Assembly: GCA_017462265.1 (NCBI GenBank)
Contig: JAFTRN010000030.1
Span: 84,983-148,982 of the forward strand
DNA length: 64,000 bases
Source: Coprobacter sp.
GTDB lineage: Bacteria > Bacteroidota > Bacteroidia > Bacteroidales > UBA11471
Reading direction: 5' to 3'
In this document: positions 14,044-25,125 of the stretch, piece by piece
How positions within the stretch are numbered: the stretch's first letter is position 1
Layout: each line of letters starts with the position of its first letter
Notes under the pieces: generated by a model
Told to the model about the DNA's origin: nothing
Seen by the model: only the letters and a program-made list of their open reading frames with translations
The model's database searches: none
Translations under genes and position numbers: made by a program

Positions 14044-15648
14044 TTACGAATATTCTTCTTGCATATCGCGCTTTTTATCCATGCGCAACGTGTGCTTTAT
14101 GGCTCGACGTATGGAGCGGAACGTGGGGGGTATGGCATGGATAGGTTTGTAGCTGTTGGTGTAGAGCAGGAATCCGCCTATACAGAACAGGCATATCCAT
14201 AACAACCAACCATATATCTCTTTCATACTCACCATCAACGCCTGTTGTTGCACCGCGCCATATATCTCGGCAAAGGGTAAATGGGCCGAGTGGGTGTTTA
14301 CCGCGTCGATATTCCCGCCGAGCAGCATGGCATTTTTCTGCATGATGACTTTCAACAGACGTCCCAATATGGCGCTACCCCATGCGCCGCCGAGGCTTGC
14401 CGATATGAACGATTGCGCCGTTACCGATTGGAAGAAAATGGGGAAGGGTATGCGGGTAAGCGCCGTAAGGAACGCTATGGCAATCATCACATATCCGAAA
14501 TTCCGCAGAAAGACGGGTAGTATGAGCGAACTCTTGCTCTGGTCGTAGTCTATTGTGAAATAGGAGAGAGCCAAATAGGCCGCAATACACCCGAACGCGA
14601 TGACCGTAACCCTGCGGTAGGGCCACTTGCGACGGGCGAAAGTGAGCCACATGAATATACTGCCACAAACGATTCCGGCAAAGCCGGCCCAGTTGAGCGA
14701 GATGAAATGCTCGGCATCGTAGCCCAATATGCTCTCGGTGTAGATGTGGTCGAGCAGATGCCCCGGAGCAATGAGTATATCAACTATAAGAAACATACCG
14801 ATGGTGGTATATAGGGGCTTCTGTCGCCATACTTCAGGTGTGATATAAGGGTGTCGTATGAAGGTCGAACGCCAATAGTTCAGTACACCGACACCTATAC
14901 CGCAAAGGGTGGCGAACCATATTTCATCGGAATCCCACCAATCGTAATGTTCGCCATAGGTACATACGAACGCGACGCACAGCGCTACGACGCCCCACAT
15001 CACGCCACCCAACCAGTCTATGCCATAGAGGGGCAGCTTGCGCATGGAGCGATAGGTGCGAAACAATACTTGTGTGGCGATGAGCACGACCACCAAGGCG
15101 GCGATGATGAGCCAATGCATATATTCCCATTGGGCAAAAACAGCGGTATATACGGTGGTCATGCCCGACAGCTGAATACTGCCCTGCACGAGCAAGTAGA
15201 TATAGCAGAAAAAGACGGATAAGTCGCGCTTGGGGGTAATCCATAGCTGTATGGTGGAGTTGCACTCGAAGGTGGCCCACATACGCAGAAATCCGGTGAT
15301 GAAGCACACACCGACCAACACCGGTACGTTGCGGGTGTACATACATATCAAGTTGCCGGCAATGATGCCGAGAGCGCATACCGTAAATACGGTCTTGGTA
15401 CAGAAGCGGAATTTCAACCGGAATACGATGGCAAAGGTGAGTGCAAGGCCTATGAGCGACGCGTATCCCGCCATCATAATATCCTCTTGCAGCAGGGCGG
15501 TACCGCCTACCATTTCGTTTACGGCGGCGAGATATACCCCTCCCGAAAACTGAAACACGATGACGATGGCGATATAAATCCACGGTCGTAGAGGGGCCGG
15601 GACGAAATTGCGCATCGCAGGTATAGAGAATGGTCCTATCTCGTGCAT
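14044..15648 (-). CDS. DHA2-type MFS exporter (EmrB-like)
   Basis: A 534-residue transporter with about 14 hydrophobic segments, e.g. WIYIAIVIVFQFSGGVYLAA, IIAGNLICMYT and WLLWICLFCIGGFLLY. Last gene of a TolC-HlyD-MFS operon (minus strand, 18047 to 14044), so it is probably the inner-membrane pump of a tripartite exporter. The substrate is unknown. It starts three bases after the HlyD stop. The N-terminus is soluble for about 20 residues, and the C-terminal 35 residues are highly charged. Confidence 0.85.
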   Translation of the reverse strand: MHEIGPFSIPAMRNFVPAPLRPWIYIAIVIVFQFSGGVYLAAVNEMVGGTALLQEDIMMAGYASLIGLALTFAIVFRLKFRFCTKTVFTVCALGIIAGNLICMYTRNVPVLVGVCFITGFLRMWATFECNSTIQLWITPKRDLSVFFCYIYLLVQGSIQLSGMTTVYTAVFAQWEYMHWLIIAALVVVLIATQVLFRTYRSMRKLPLYGIDWLGGVMWGVVALCVAFVCTYGEHYDWWDSDEIWFATLCGIGVGVLNYWRSTFIRHPYITPEVWRQKPLYTTIGMFLIVDILIAPGHLLDHIYTESILGYDAEHFISLNWAGFAGIVCGSIFMWLTFARRKWPYRRVTVIAFGCIAAYLALSYFTIDYDQSKSSLILPVFLRNFGYVMIAIAFLTALTRIPFPIFFQSVTAQSFISASLGGAWGSAILGRLLKVIMQKNAMLLGGNIDAVNTHSAHLPFAEIYGAVQQQALMVSMKEIYGWLLWICLFCIGGFLLYTNSYKPIHAIPPTFRSIRRAIKHTLRMDKKRDMQEEYS

Positions 15649-15651
15649 GAT

Positions 15652-16686
15652 TTAGTATTTTACGACACATTCCACATTCATACCGGCACGTAGTCGGTCC
15701 ATGGCTTCGGCGCTATTCTCGTTGGTAAGTTCGATACGTACCGGTATGCGCTGTTCTATTTTCACGAAGTTGCCGGCCGAGTTGTCTTGGGGGAGGAGCG
15801 AGAAGCTGGCACCGGTAGCCTGGGAAATCGATTTCACGACACCTTTGTAAGTAATATCGGGTACGGCATCTACTACGACCTCTACCGGCAGTCCCTCGGC
15901 GATATTGGCGGTCTGAGTCTCTTTGTAGTTGGCCACAATCCATTTTTCCTGTTCGTTTACAACGTTTACGAGTGTCTGCCCGGGTTGCACGAGTTGTCCG
16001 GCTTGAATATTTTTACGACCTGTCACGCCATCGCAGGGCGCGAGTATTACGGTGTACGAAAGGTTCAGTTTGGCCAGTTCTATAGCGGCCTCGGCCAGTT
16101 TCACCACGGCCTCGCTTTGGGCAAGGTGCTGTCCCTGTTCCTTTTTCACGAGGGCGGTCGATTGTTTCTGTCGCGATAGCAGTTCGTAGCGGGCTTTAGA
16201 GGCCTCGTAGGCCGTTTTCATAGCCTCGTACTGCTGGCGGGTAACGGCCTGCTGTTCCAACAATTTTTTATAGCGATTGTATTCGCGCTCATCGTTTTCG
16301 AGACGTATTTTGGCCTCTAATATTCCTGCATCAGACACGGCCAGATTGTTATCGGTCGTATTCATCGATGACGATACGGCGGCTTTACCCGAGAGGGCGT
16401 TTTGATAGTCGGCCTCGGCCTGAGCCAATCTGAAACGAAACTCGGCATCTTCGATTATCGCCAATGTGTCGCCTTTGTGCACAAATTGGTATTCGTCGAA
16501 ATAGATATGCTTTATAAACCCTTGGATTTTACTGTTTACCGGCACGATGTGCTGACGTATTTGGGCATTGTCGGTAAATTCTACGTTACCGAGGTGTATA
16601 AATTTGTTGCACACATATCCCAATGCGCACAGGAGGGCGATACTTACTACGGTGTTGAATATGATTTTACGAGTCTGTCTTTTCAT
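15652..16686 (-). CDS. HlyD-family membrane fusion protein (EmrA-like)
   Basis: A 344-residue adaptor: a cytoplasmic basic N-terminus (MKRQTRKIIF), one membrane helix (VVSIALLCALGYV), a split lipoyl/barrel domain (IQGFIKHIYFDEYQFVHKGD and YTVILAPCDGVTGRKNIQAG), and a long helical hairpin between them (residues 80-205). It links the MFS pump to the TolC-type channel encoded just upstream in the operon. Confidence 0.9.
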   Translation of the reverse strand: MKRQTRKIIFNTVVSIALLCALGYVCNKFIHLGNVEFTDNAQIRQHIVPVNSKIQGFIKHIYFDEYQFVHKGDTLAIIEDAEFRFRLAQAEADYQNALSGKAAVSSSMNTTDNNLAVSDAGILEAKIRLENDEREYNRYKKLLEQQAVTRQQYEAMKTAYEASKARYELLSRQKQSTALVKKEQGQHLAQSEAVVKLAEAAIELAKLNLSYTVILAPCDGVTGRKNIQAGQLVQPGQTLVNVVNEQEKWIVANYKETQTANIAEGLPVEVVVDAVPDITYKGVVKSISQATGASFSLLPQDNSAGNFVKIEQRIPVRIELTNENSAEAMDRLRAGMNVECVVKY

Positions 16687-16724
16687 TTTAGTATGTTTTT
16701 AGCGGTTGTAATGTTTCTGGGGTA

Positions 16725-18047
16725 TCAAAGCGTTCCTGAAATATAGAGTAGTTTGTAATAGTTGAATATCAGGTCGATGCGTGCGTTTACCAACTCGGTT
16801 TCAGCTGAAATTTTGGCATTACCGGCATCGAGCATATCGGTAATGAGTGCCATGTCGTTGCGGTAGCGGTTGTGTATCACGTTGTAGTTGCGCTCGGCCA
16901 ACTCCACGCTTTTCTCTTGTGTGGCGAGGGTTTCGAAACATTCGAGATACTTGATGTACTCGGCTTGCACGGCCAGCTCGGTCTGTTCGGTGGCGTAGTC
17001 GTGCGCCTCTTGCTGGCGACGTATCGACAAGCGACTGCGCGATAGGTCGCGCGGTGTCTTAAACAGGGCGTCGATGTTGTACTTAACGCCTACACCCACA
17101 TACCAGTAGTTGAAATTTTTGTTGATGGTGGGTACCTCTATGAGTATAGGCCCGTCGAGATTGTTGCCGGCAAAAAGAGCTATTTTCGGAATACGTTCCG
17201 AGCGAATGATTTTATCTTGGTGTAGCAACATCTTCACCGACAGCTCGCTCTGTTGCAGTGAGGGTGAGGTCTCTACGGCGGTCTTGGTCCAGTGGGCCTC
17301 GCTTTCCACGGGCACGTCGGTGACAAGTAAGGTGGAGTCGGGGGTGATGAGGGTACCCTCGGGCAGTCCAAGGGTTACAACCAGCCGGTTGTTGAGAATC
17401 GTTCGATTGTTCTGCAAGCGGGTACGTTGCAATTCGAGGTTCGATAGTTGCAGCTCATAGCGGGTGATGTCATTGTGTAGCACCACGCCTTCGGCTTCTT
17501 TGGCCTGTAGTTCATCGAGTACCTGCTTGGTCTGGGCTATATTCGCATCATATACCCCGATGAGGTTTTGCTGTTTATACAGGTCGAGATAGTAGCTTAC
17601 CAGCATCAGACGCACTTTGTCGCGGTTTTCTTCCAACGATAGTCGGGCGCTCTCGCTTTGTAACTTGGCGAGGCTTATGCCGTGCTGTATGGCGCCACCG
17701 GCATAGATTATCTGCGACGCCTCTACGGCGAGATTGTTGCCGAAGTGGGGCATCTCTATCTTCGTTTTGTCACTGAAATCTCGGTCCCACATACGACCGT
17801 TGCCTATGTAGCTGAACGATAGTGAGGCACTGATTTCGGGCAATCGGGCGTTTCGAGCCGATTTTATGGCCTGGCGGCTCTCTTCTACGCCGGTCTTTCC
17901 GGCACGTAACGATTTGCTGTTTTCCTCGGCGAGCGAAAACATTTCGTCGATGGTGAGTGTGCGGCACATACTTTCTTGGGCGCACACATCTACAGCGCAT
18001 AGCATGACGCATAACGACCACGCTATGAACAAAAAGAGTCTGTTCAT
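16725..18047 (-). CDS. TolC-family outer membrane channel
   Basis: A 440-residue protein with signal peptide MNRLFLFIAW... ending VCAQ. It has the tandem coiled-coil/beta layout of TolC proteins: ARLPEISASLSFSYIGNG, QIIYAGGAIQHGISLA and YWYVGVGVKYNIDALF. First gene of the export operon; a possible -7 (TACCTTTG, minus strand) lies at 18269-18276, giving a leader of about 215 bases. Confidence 0.9.
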   Translation of the reverse strand: MNRLFLFIAWSLCVMLCAVDVCAQESMCRTLTIDEMFSLAEENSKSLRAGKTGVEESRQAIKSARNARLPEISASLSFSYIGNGRMWDRDFSDKTKIEMPHFGNNLAVEASQIIYAGGAIQHGISLAKLQSESARLSLEENRDKVRLMLVSYYLDLYKQQNLIGVYDANIAQTKQVLDELQAKEAEGVVLHNDITRYELQLSNLELQRTRLQNNRTILNNRLVVTLGLPEGTLITPDSTLLVTDVPVESEAHWTKTAVETSPSLQQSELSVKMLLHQDKIIRSERIPKIALFAGNNLDGPILIEVPTINKNFNYWYVGVGVKYNIDALFKTPRDLSRSRLSIRRQQEAHDYATEQTELAVQAEYIKYLECFETLATQEKSVELAERNYNVIHNRYRNDMALITDMLDAGNAKISAETELVNARIDLIFNYYKLLYISGTL

Positions 18048-18434
18048 TGTATGATGTTTAGAGTGAAAAATAAACGGGATAAAATGGAGCCATGTATCGG
18101 CTCGTCATTGAAATGCAAAAAAATGCGACTACCTGCTAATCGGAGTTTTCACGCCCCCAATTATGAAAGTCGTCGAGTCTGTAACCTATTGAATAATTGT
18201 AAAATGAGAAGTCTTGTAGGCTTATATTTTTCATTAGTGTGCGAGACTATATGCCCCGTTCCATGCCGCAAAGGTACGAAAAATGTCGCAAAAATCCGAC
18301 TTTTCGATAAAGAATTATTTTGCCAATGTCGATTACCAACGGAAATTCCGTACATACAGCCGTGGGTTTTTCCGGTAATGGAAACCTACACCCCAAAATC
18401 GTAGGAACGTTCGGTCGAGTGTCCGTCGAGGGTG
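18048..18434. other. Intergenic stretch between the TolC operon and recQ
   Basis: No supported gene. It holds the possible minus-strand -7 element at 18269-18276 and, next to the recQ stop, the degenerate palindrome at 18404-18424 (GGAACGTTCG, GT, CGAGTGTCC), which may act as the recQ 3' hairpin. Confidence 0.4.
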
Positions 18435-20339
18435 TTATTTTTTCAGGGTGTAGGTGCCGGCGGTGAGGGTGATATATCGCTCGTCGGTGAGGTAACGGAG
18501 GGTTTGCAATACCTGTGCCTCGGGGTAGGGCAGGCGGGCTACCAATTCTTGCAGGGTGCAGGGCGATTGTGTGAGCAGTTCGCGCACCGAGGCGGTAATC
18601 TTGTCGAAACGCATAGGCGAGAGGCCCTCGTCTTTTTTCTGCAAGCAGTAGTCGCACGCCCCGCAGTCGCACGATGTGTTTTCGCCGAAATAGTCGAGTA
18701 GTAGCCGCACCCGACAGGCATTATCGACCGTGGCATATTGCAGGGTGCGCTCTATGCGATAGGCAAATTTCTCTTTTCGCACTTCATATACCGACCGAGG
18801 TATCTCCACATATCGCAACTGCTCGCGCGAGCGCGTGAAACATATCATAGGCATACGTTTCTGCGGTATGTAGTGCACGATGTGCTGCTTGCTGAGAAAT
18901 ATCAAGGCTTCATATATCTCTTCTTGCGACAGGCCGGTGCGCCGTTCGAGTATCGACTCGCGTATATACACATAGTCGGCAAACAGACCGGTGTAGGAGC
19001 GTAGCAGGCATTGCAACGCCTCATCGACCTTGCTGTCGCCTACGTGCAGACGATATAGCTCATCGCGCTGTACCGTGACCATGATGCGCGATTGCGAATC
19101 GGGCTCCTCTATGTACTCGATGTATCCCGACTGCTCAAGTATCTTCAAGGCGTGAAACGTGGGCAATGTGGGAAATTTGAAGGTTTGGCAGAATAGATTG
19201 AGGTCGAAATCGCGCCGGGTATCGAGCCCGAATCCCTCGGCTATTTGCAGGTAGTTGCACAGCGCCTCGTAGATGCGAATGATAAATTCCCGCTCGGGAA
19301 ACATATCCGTTACGCGCTTGTGCAGCTTGGCTTTGTCGGTTGTGGAGTAGAGCATCACGGCATAGGCCGTCTTACCGTCGCGACCGGCACGGCCGGCCTC
19401 TTGGTAGTACTCCTCGGGCGAGCTCGGTAGGTCCATGTGTACCACTAAGCGCACATCGGCCTTGTCGATACCCATACCGAAAGCGTTTGTTGCCACCATC
19501 ACCCGTGCGCGCCCCTCTTTCCATTGTTGTTGGCGCTCGTTTTTCTCCTCGGAGTCTATTCCCGCATGATAGAACAGTGCCGAGACACCGGCCCGGCGTA
19601 AATCCTCGGCTACCTCCTTGGTACGCTTGCGACTGCGCACATAGACGATGGCACTGCCCGGTACACGCGATAAGATGTAGATGAGCTGTTGCATCTTGTC
19701 CTCGTTGTGGCGCACCACATAGCGCAGATTGGTTCGGTGAAAACTCTTGCGGAACACATTCTCCTCACGGAACAGAAGCTTCTCCTGTATGTCGCGCGTC
19801 ACCTCGGGCGTGGCCGTGGCCGTGACCGCCAGCACCGGCACGTCGGGCAGTTGGGAACGTAGGTCGGCTATACGCAGATAGTTGGGGCGGAAATCATACC
19901 CCCATTGCGATATGCAGTGAGCCTCATCTACCACCAACAGGGATACTTGCAAGTCGCGTATTTTGTCGAGAAACAGCTCGGTAGATAATCGCTCGGGCGA
20001 AACGTACAGAAATTTGTACTTACCCAAGATGCAATTTTCGAGTGCGACCAACATCTCGCGACGGCTCATACCCGAATGGAGATAAGCCGCCTTTATATCC
20101 AACGCGCGCAGGGTATCGACCTGGTCTTTCATCAAGGCGATAAGCGGGGTGACTACGATACACGTGCCGTCGAGATACATACCCGGCACCTGGTAGGTGA
20201 TAGACTTTCCACCGCCGGTGGGCATCAAGGCGAGCGTGTCACGACCGGCAAGCACGGAGTGTATAATCTCCTCTTGCAGTGGGCGGAACGTGTCGTAGCC
20301 CCAGTAGCGTTGTAATATTTCGTGTATGGTCTGGCTCAT
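18435..20339 (-). CDS. recQ: RecQ-family ATP-dependent DNA helicase
   Basis: A 634-residue superfamily 2 helicase: Walker A MPTGGGKSITYQVP, DEAH box LVVDEAHCISQWGYDFRPNY, motif III TATATPEV, and motif VI YYQEAGRAGRDG. A zinc cluster CDCGACDYC lies near residue 565, after a winged-helix region. The C-terminus is a further winged-helix-like segment; no classical HRDC domain is obvious, as in other Bacteroidota RecQ variants. The start is MSQTIHEIL at 20339; longer readings run through the promoter at 20347-20377. Confidence 0.9.
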   Translation of the reverse strand: MSQTIHEILQRYWGYDTFRPLQEEIIHSVLAGRDTLALMPTGGGKSITYQVPGMYLDGTCIVVTPLIALMKDQVDTLRALDIKAAYLHSGMSRREMLVALENCILGKYKFLYVSPERLSTELFLDKIRDLQVSLLVVDEAHCISQWGYDFRPNYLRIADLRSQLPDVPVLAVTATATPEVTRDIQEKLLFREENVFRKSFHRTNLRYVVRHNEDKMQQLIYILSRVPGSAIVYVRSRKRTKEVAEDLRRAGVSALFYHAGIDSEEKNERQQQWKEGRARVMVATNAFGMGIDKADVRLVVHMDLPSSPEEYYQEAGRAGRDGKTAYAVMLYSTTDKAKLHKRVTDMFPEREFIIRIYEALCNYLQIAEGFGLDTRRDFDLNLFCQTFKFPTLPTFHALKILEQSGYIEYIEEPDSQSRIMVTVQRDELYRLHVGDSKVDEALQCLLRSYTGLFADYVYIRESILERRTGLSQEEIYEALIFLSKQHIVHYIPQKRMPMICFTRSREQLRYVEIPRSVYEVRKEKFAYRIERTLQYATVDNACRVRLLLDYFGENTSCDCGACDYCLQKKDEGLSPMRFDKITASVRELLTQSPCTLQELVARLPYPEAQVLQTLRYLTDERYITLTAGTYTLKK

Positions 20340-20346
20340 TGTATGG

Positions 20347-20377
20347 CAAAGGTAGCATATCTTTTCGGTATCGCAAA
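20347..20377 (-). promoter_or_regulatory. Promoter of recQ
   Basis: On the minus strand: TTTG (20377-20374), 19 bases, TACCTTTG (20354-20347). Transcription would begin within a few bases of ATG 20339, so the message is probably leaderless or nearly so. Confidence 0.7.
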
Positions 20378-20456
20378 ATGTATAGTACGTGTCAGTCGGC
20401 ATGGCAGAAAGAGAAATTTTATTCTGACGTTTTGGCAGATTTTTGGTAAAAATAGG

Positions 20457-20486
20457 TTTGGCACACAATTCGCAGTAATATCGGTG
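20457..20486 (+). promoter_or_regulatory. Possible promoter of groES-groEL
   Basis: TTTG at 20457-20460, 18 bases, then TATCGGTG at 20479-20486, a weak -7 match. No CIRCE operator (TTAGCACTC-N9-GAGTGCTAA) is present. Confidence 0.3.
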
Positions 20487-20537
20487 TCGCCCCATAGTGG
20501 TGATATAACAATAAAATAACTTCTAAAAACAAAAGAT

Positions 20538-20807
20538 ATGAACATTAAACCATTAGCAGACAGAGTTCTGATAAAACCTGCTCCTGCCGAAGAAAGAACC
20601 GTAGGTGGAATTATCATTCCCGACTCAGCAAAAGAAAAACCTCTCCGTGGCGAAGTAGTTGCCATCGGTAACGGCACAAAAGACGAAGAAATGGTGGTGA
20701 AACCCGGCGATACCGTATTGTATGGAAAATACGCAGGTACCGAACTCGAACTCGAAGGCGAGAAGTATCTCATCATGCGTCAATCCGATGTATTGGCCAT
20801 TATTTAA
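20538..20807 (+). CDS. groES: Co-chaperonin GroES
   Basis: An 89-residue co-chaperonin starting [19 protein letters not shown], with the mobile loop around [17 protein letters not shown]. It caps GroEL during folding. The leader contains ATAACTTCTAAAAAC eight bases before the ATG, the recurrent start-proximal motif of this window. groEL follows after 33 bases. Confidence 0.97.
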   Translation: MNIKPLADRVLIKPAPAEERTVGGIIIPDSAKEKPLRGEVVAIGNGTKDEEMVVKPGDTVLYGKYAGTELELEGEKYLIMRQSDVLAII

Positions 20808-20828
20808 TGTTTAATCCCAAATCTTTAA

Positions 20829-22478
<1,650 letters not shown>

Positions 22479-22504
22479 TCCCGCAAATAAATAATCTCTC
22501 ATAT

Positions 22505-22541
22505 ACCCCGGACGTAGCCCATCGCAACGCCCGGGGTTTTT
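22505..22541 (+). terminator. Terminator of groEL
   Basis: ACCCCGG at 22505-22511 pairs with CCGGGGT at 22531-22537, followed by TTTTTGTTT. Confidence 0.8.
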
Positions 22542-22558
22542 GTTTATAAGATATTCGA

Positions 22559-23461
22559 CTAATGTTTTTTACGGTTCTTTTTCCAGAGTTGGTAGCTGTT
22601 TACGATATTCTGCCACACGACATACGAGGCAGGACCTATGGAGGCGAGCGGGTGGGTGTAGGTGAGTGCCATCCATATAGCTAATACGGTGTTTTTCTGC
22701 CCCAAGGCTTGTCCGCCGGCTATACGGTTGTTGTAGCGGGTACCCACGATTTTCCCCACGGCAAATTGCATGGCGCAGGCCAATAGTGAGAACAGGGCGA
22801 GCAACAATTCCTCGGCAATGTGCTCGGTGCCTTGGGCTATGATGAACGAGGCGGTACGCCCCATGACAAAGGTGAGCGACACAGCCCATAGGTAGAACGA
22901 GATACTCTGGCTGAGACTGATTGCCGCATGTACTCGAGGTAGAAATTTACCTAATAAAAGAGCGATGACAAACGGCAGAATGAGCAGGGGTATCATTTGC
23001 CGACAGATAGTGAGGAACGAGGCCCAAAAATCGATGTCGGTATGTGTGCCGATAAACGAAAATATGATGGGAGATAGGGCAGCAACCGCCAGATTGCTGA
23101 GCAGACTATATGTGGCCAGCGATGCCAAACTGCCACCCAACATGTGGGTGATGACCGCTGCTGCCGTGGCGGTGGGCGCCAAGATACAGATGAGCGTACC
23201 CTCGGCTACAAGCGGGTCGAGATGCCGCAATAGGGCATACACGGCAAGGCTTCCGGGTATCTGTATGGCGATGAGCCATATATGTAGCCGTTCGATACGT
23301 AGGTCTTTCAACGACAGTCGGCAATAGGGCACGAGCAACATGGCAAAAATCAGTACCTGTGTAAAGTGCGGAAAAATATCGTTGAGCATGGTTATCGGGC
23401 GGTAAAGCACCGTGCCGAGTATCATGGCTATGGGGAGCATATAGGTCTTTAATTTCTGCAT
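22559..23461 (-). CDS. Bile acid:sodium symporter (BASS) family transporter
   Basis: A 300-residue membrane protein with about ten hydrophobic segments. It resembles BASS/SBF-type sodium-coupled transporters: FAMLLVPYCRLSLKDL, ICILAPTATAAAVITHMLGG, and LGQKNTVLAIWMALTYTHP near the C-terminus. The substrate is not known; bile acid transport should not be assumed. The start at 23461 (MQKLKTYMLP) is preferred because TACCTTTG at 23479-23486 sits inside the longer reading. It converges with groEL. Confidence 0.75.
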   Translation of the reverse strand: MQKLKTYMLPIAMILGTVLYRPITMLNDIFPHFTQVLIFAMLLVPYCRLSLKDLRIERLHIWLIAIQIPGSLAVYALLRHLDPLVAEGTLICILAPTATAAAVITHMLGGSLASLATYSLLSNLAVAALSPIIFSFIGTHTDIDFWASFLTICRQMIPLLILPFVIALLLGKFLPRVHAAISLSQSISFYLWAVSLTFVMGRTASFIIAQGTEHIAEELLLALFSLLACAMQFAVGKIVGTRYNNRIAGGQALGQKNTVLAIWMALTYTHPLASIGPASYVVWQNIVNSYQLWKKNRKKH

Positions 23462-23478
23462 AAGCCTCTTTTTTGTTG

Positions 23479-23486
23479 CAAAGGTA
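23479..23486 (-). promoter_or_regulatory. -7 element of the BASS transporter gene
   Basis: TACCTTTG on the minus strand, about 17 bases before the chosen start codon; no good -33 partner. It decides the start at 23461. Confidence 0.45.
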
Positions 23487-23540
23487 GTGTAAAACCGCGT
23501 CACCTATCCCCAATGGTGTAGAAATTTTAGAAACAAAAGA

Positions 23541-23571
23541 GGCCCGGAATGATTTCCGAGCCTTCTTTTGC
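23541..23571 (-). terminator. Terminator of the secreted hypothetical gene
   Basis: GGCTCGGAAATC / ATTCCGGGCC form a hairpin on the minus strand with a T-rich tail. It lies about 20 bases downstream of the 23589-24263 gene. Confidence 0.6.
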
Positions 23572-23588
23572 GATACGATTGCGTAGCG

Positions 23589-24263
23589 TCATAAATCTTC
23601 GCCACTCGCTTCGTTGTATTTATTGTCGTAATACATTAATATACGATATTTATTATATTCTTCAATAATCGTAAACCACACCTCTCTTTTTGATATAAAT
23701 TTTAATAATAAATCGATACCTATTTCTGCTTGTCTTTCTTCTGAAAGATTCTCAAGGTCCTCCTTGGTATATCTATATTTTGAATAAAGATACTCCTCAA
23801 CATTCTTTTTTAGTGTTGCTGTATCGGCAGGAATTTGAGAAAAAGTCGCATTGTATTTTTTGCTATTTAAAAGCATTTGATCGGAAATATCTTCGTCATC
23901 GGGTATTGATTGATCTGTCAAACAGATATATTTGCCATTATTTTGAAATTGTTTGCAAAGTGTGTTGAACCTTAATTTTATTTGAGCTTCATCACGTCCA
24001 TATTTATCAAATACGCAAATTCTCCATACTTTATTGTTGTTGGTGACAATACTTAATTGAACATCTGTGCCATTAAATTCCCCTTCAAATTCGTCAAGGT
24101 ATTCGTTGTAAACAAAGCCTTTGCTTTTGAGTTTTTTTATCATCTCGGATTTGGTGCCGTCCACCGGTATGCCGAGAAATTTGGTAACATCGTTTTGTGC
24201 ATATATCGATGTACAAAATAGGCACAATAGCATCACGGCTGATAATTTTCTTAGTGTTCTCAT
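23589..24263 (-). CDS. Secreted hypothetical protein
   Basis: A 224-residue protein with signal peptide MRTLRKLSAVMLLCLFCTS, cleavage after IYAQ. The mature part starts NDVTKFLGIPVDGTKSEMIK, a phrase I associate with small secreted Bacteroidota proteins of unknown function. No catalytic motif seen; the C-terminus is acidic. The DNA is more AT-rich than its neighbours. A minus-strand -7 element TATCTTTG lies at 24296-24303. Not assigned to a family. Confidence 0.7.
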   Translation of the reverse strand: MRTLRKLSAVMLLCLFCTSIYAQNDVTKFLGIPVDGTKSEMIKKLKSKGFVYNEYLDEFEGEFNGTDVQLSIVTNNNKVWRICVFDKYGRDEAQIKLRFNTLCKQFQNNGKYICLTDQSIPDDEDISDQMLLNSKKYNATFSQIPADTATLKKNVEEYLYSKYRYTKEDLENLSEERQAEIGIDLLLKFISKREVWFTIIEEYNKYRILMYYDNKYNEASGEDL

Positions 24264-24412
24264 ATCCTATAATATTTGTATGATAAATAATATTGCAAAG
24301 ATAACAATATTAAAATAGGATTATAATATTTATTCAAAAAAAGTTTGTTTTTTTAAGGAGCTGATTTTCACATTTTGATTGTTATAGGGTAGTACGATAC
24401 AATAAATATTTG

Positions 24413-24420
24413 TATATTTG
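24413..24420 (+). promoter_or_regulatory. -7 element upstream of the RibD-like gene
   Basis: TATATTTG, 22 bases before ATG 24443; no clear -33 element at the right distance. Confidence 0.45.
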
Positions 24421-24442
24421 TTTCAGAAAAAAATTATAAACT

Positions 24443-25117
24443 ATGAAACCATACATTATATGCCACATGATGGCGTCGGTCGATGGTCGTATCGATTGTG
24501 ATATGACCGAGCAGATAGAATCGGGCGATGAATATTACGAAGCGTTGGCGCAGTTGCAGTGTCCGTCGATGCTTATGGGGCGTGTCACCATGCAGATGCA
24601 CTATGCACTACCCGAGCCGTTCGTGGCCGCAGATGCTACAGCGGTGGGGCACGAATGTTTCTATGTGGCCGAGCGTGCGTCGGCTTATTGTGTGGCGACC
24701 GATACCCTCGGTCGGTTGCAATGGGGCGATAACAACTACGATGGACAGCATTTGTTGGTAATCACCTCCGAAGATTGTCCCGCTGAATATCATGCGACAT
24801 TGCGGGAGCGGGGTATCTCGTTTATCGCTACGGGTAAGGGTGGAATAGACCTTCTGCGCGCCATGGCTATATTGCGAGAACATTTCGGCGTGGAGCGCCT
24901 TGCCGTGACCGGTGGCGGCCACATCAATGGGGCGTTTCTCGATGCCGGATTGCTCGACGAGGTAAGCCTCATGATTGCTCCCGGTATCGATGGTCGAGCC
25001 GGTATGGCGGCGGTATTTGATGGTATAGCCGATATGAATCATACCCCGGTGAAACTGCAACTGATGAGTGTGGAGCGGATAGGCGAGGAGACCGTGTGGA
25101 TAAGATATCGCGTGTAA
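24443..25117 (+). CDS. RibD C-terminal/dihydrofolate-reductase-fold protein
   Basis: A 224-residue NADPH-binding reductase of the RibD_C family: MMASVDGRID at the N-terminus, SMLMGRVTM, and the glycine-rich AVTGGGHINGAFLDAGLLDEV followed by APGIDG. Stand-alone members reduce pyrimidine or pterin-like substrates, but the specific substrate cannot be read from sequence. Followed at once by the patatin gene (stop 25117, start 25126), so they are likely cotranscribed. Confidence 0.8.
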   Translation: MKPYIICHMMASVDGRIDCDMTEQIESGDEYYEALAQLQCPSMLMGRVTMQMHYALPEPFVAADATAVGHECFYVAERASAYCVATDTLGRLQWGDNNYDGQHLLVITSEDCPAEYHATLRERGISFIATGKGGIDLLRAMAILREHFGVERLAVTGGGHINGAFLDAGLLDEVSLMIAPGIDGRAGMAAVFDGIADMNHTPVKLQLMSVERIGEETVWIRYRV

Positions 25118-25125
25118 ACGGGGGT

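Noticed and set aside
18051..18404. 117-codon plus-strand ORF between the TolC operon and recQ
   Set aside because: No recognisable features; it overlaps the possible TolC promoter and ends in the degenerate palindrome.
20440..20537. CIRCE/HrcA operator before groES
   Set aside because: The TTAGCACTC-N9-GAGTGCTAA pattern is absent.
22559..23461. Calling the BASS-family gene a bile acid importer
   Set aside because: The family transports varied organic anions; nothing in the sequence fixes the substrate.
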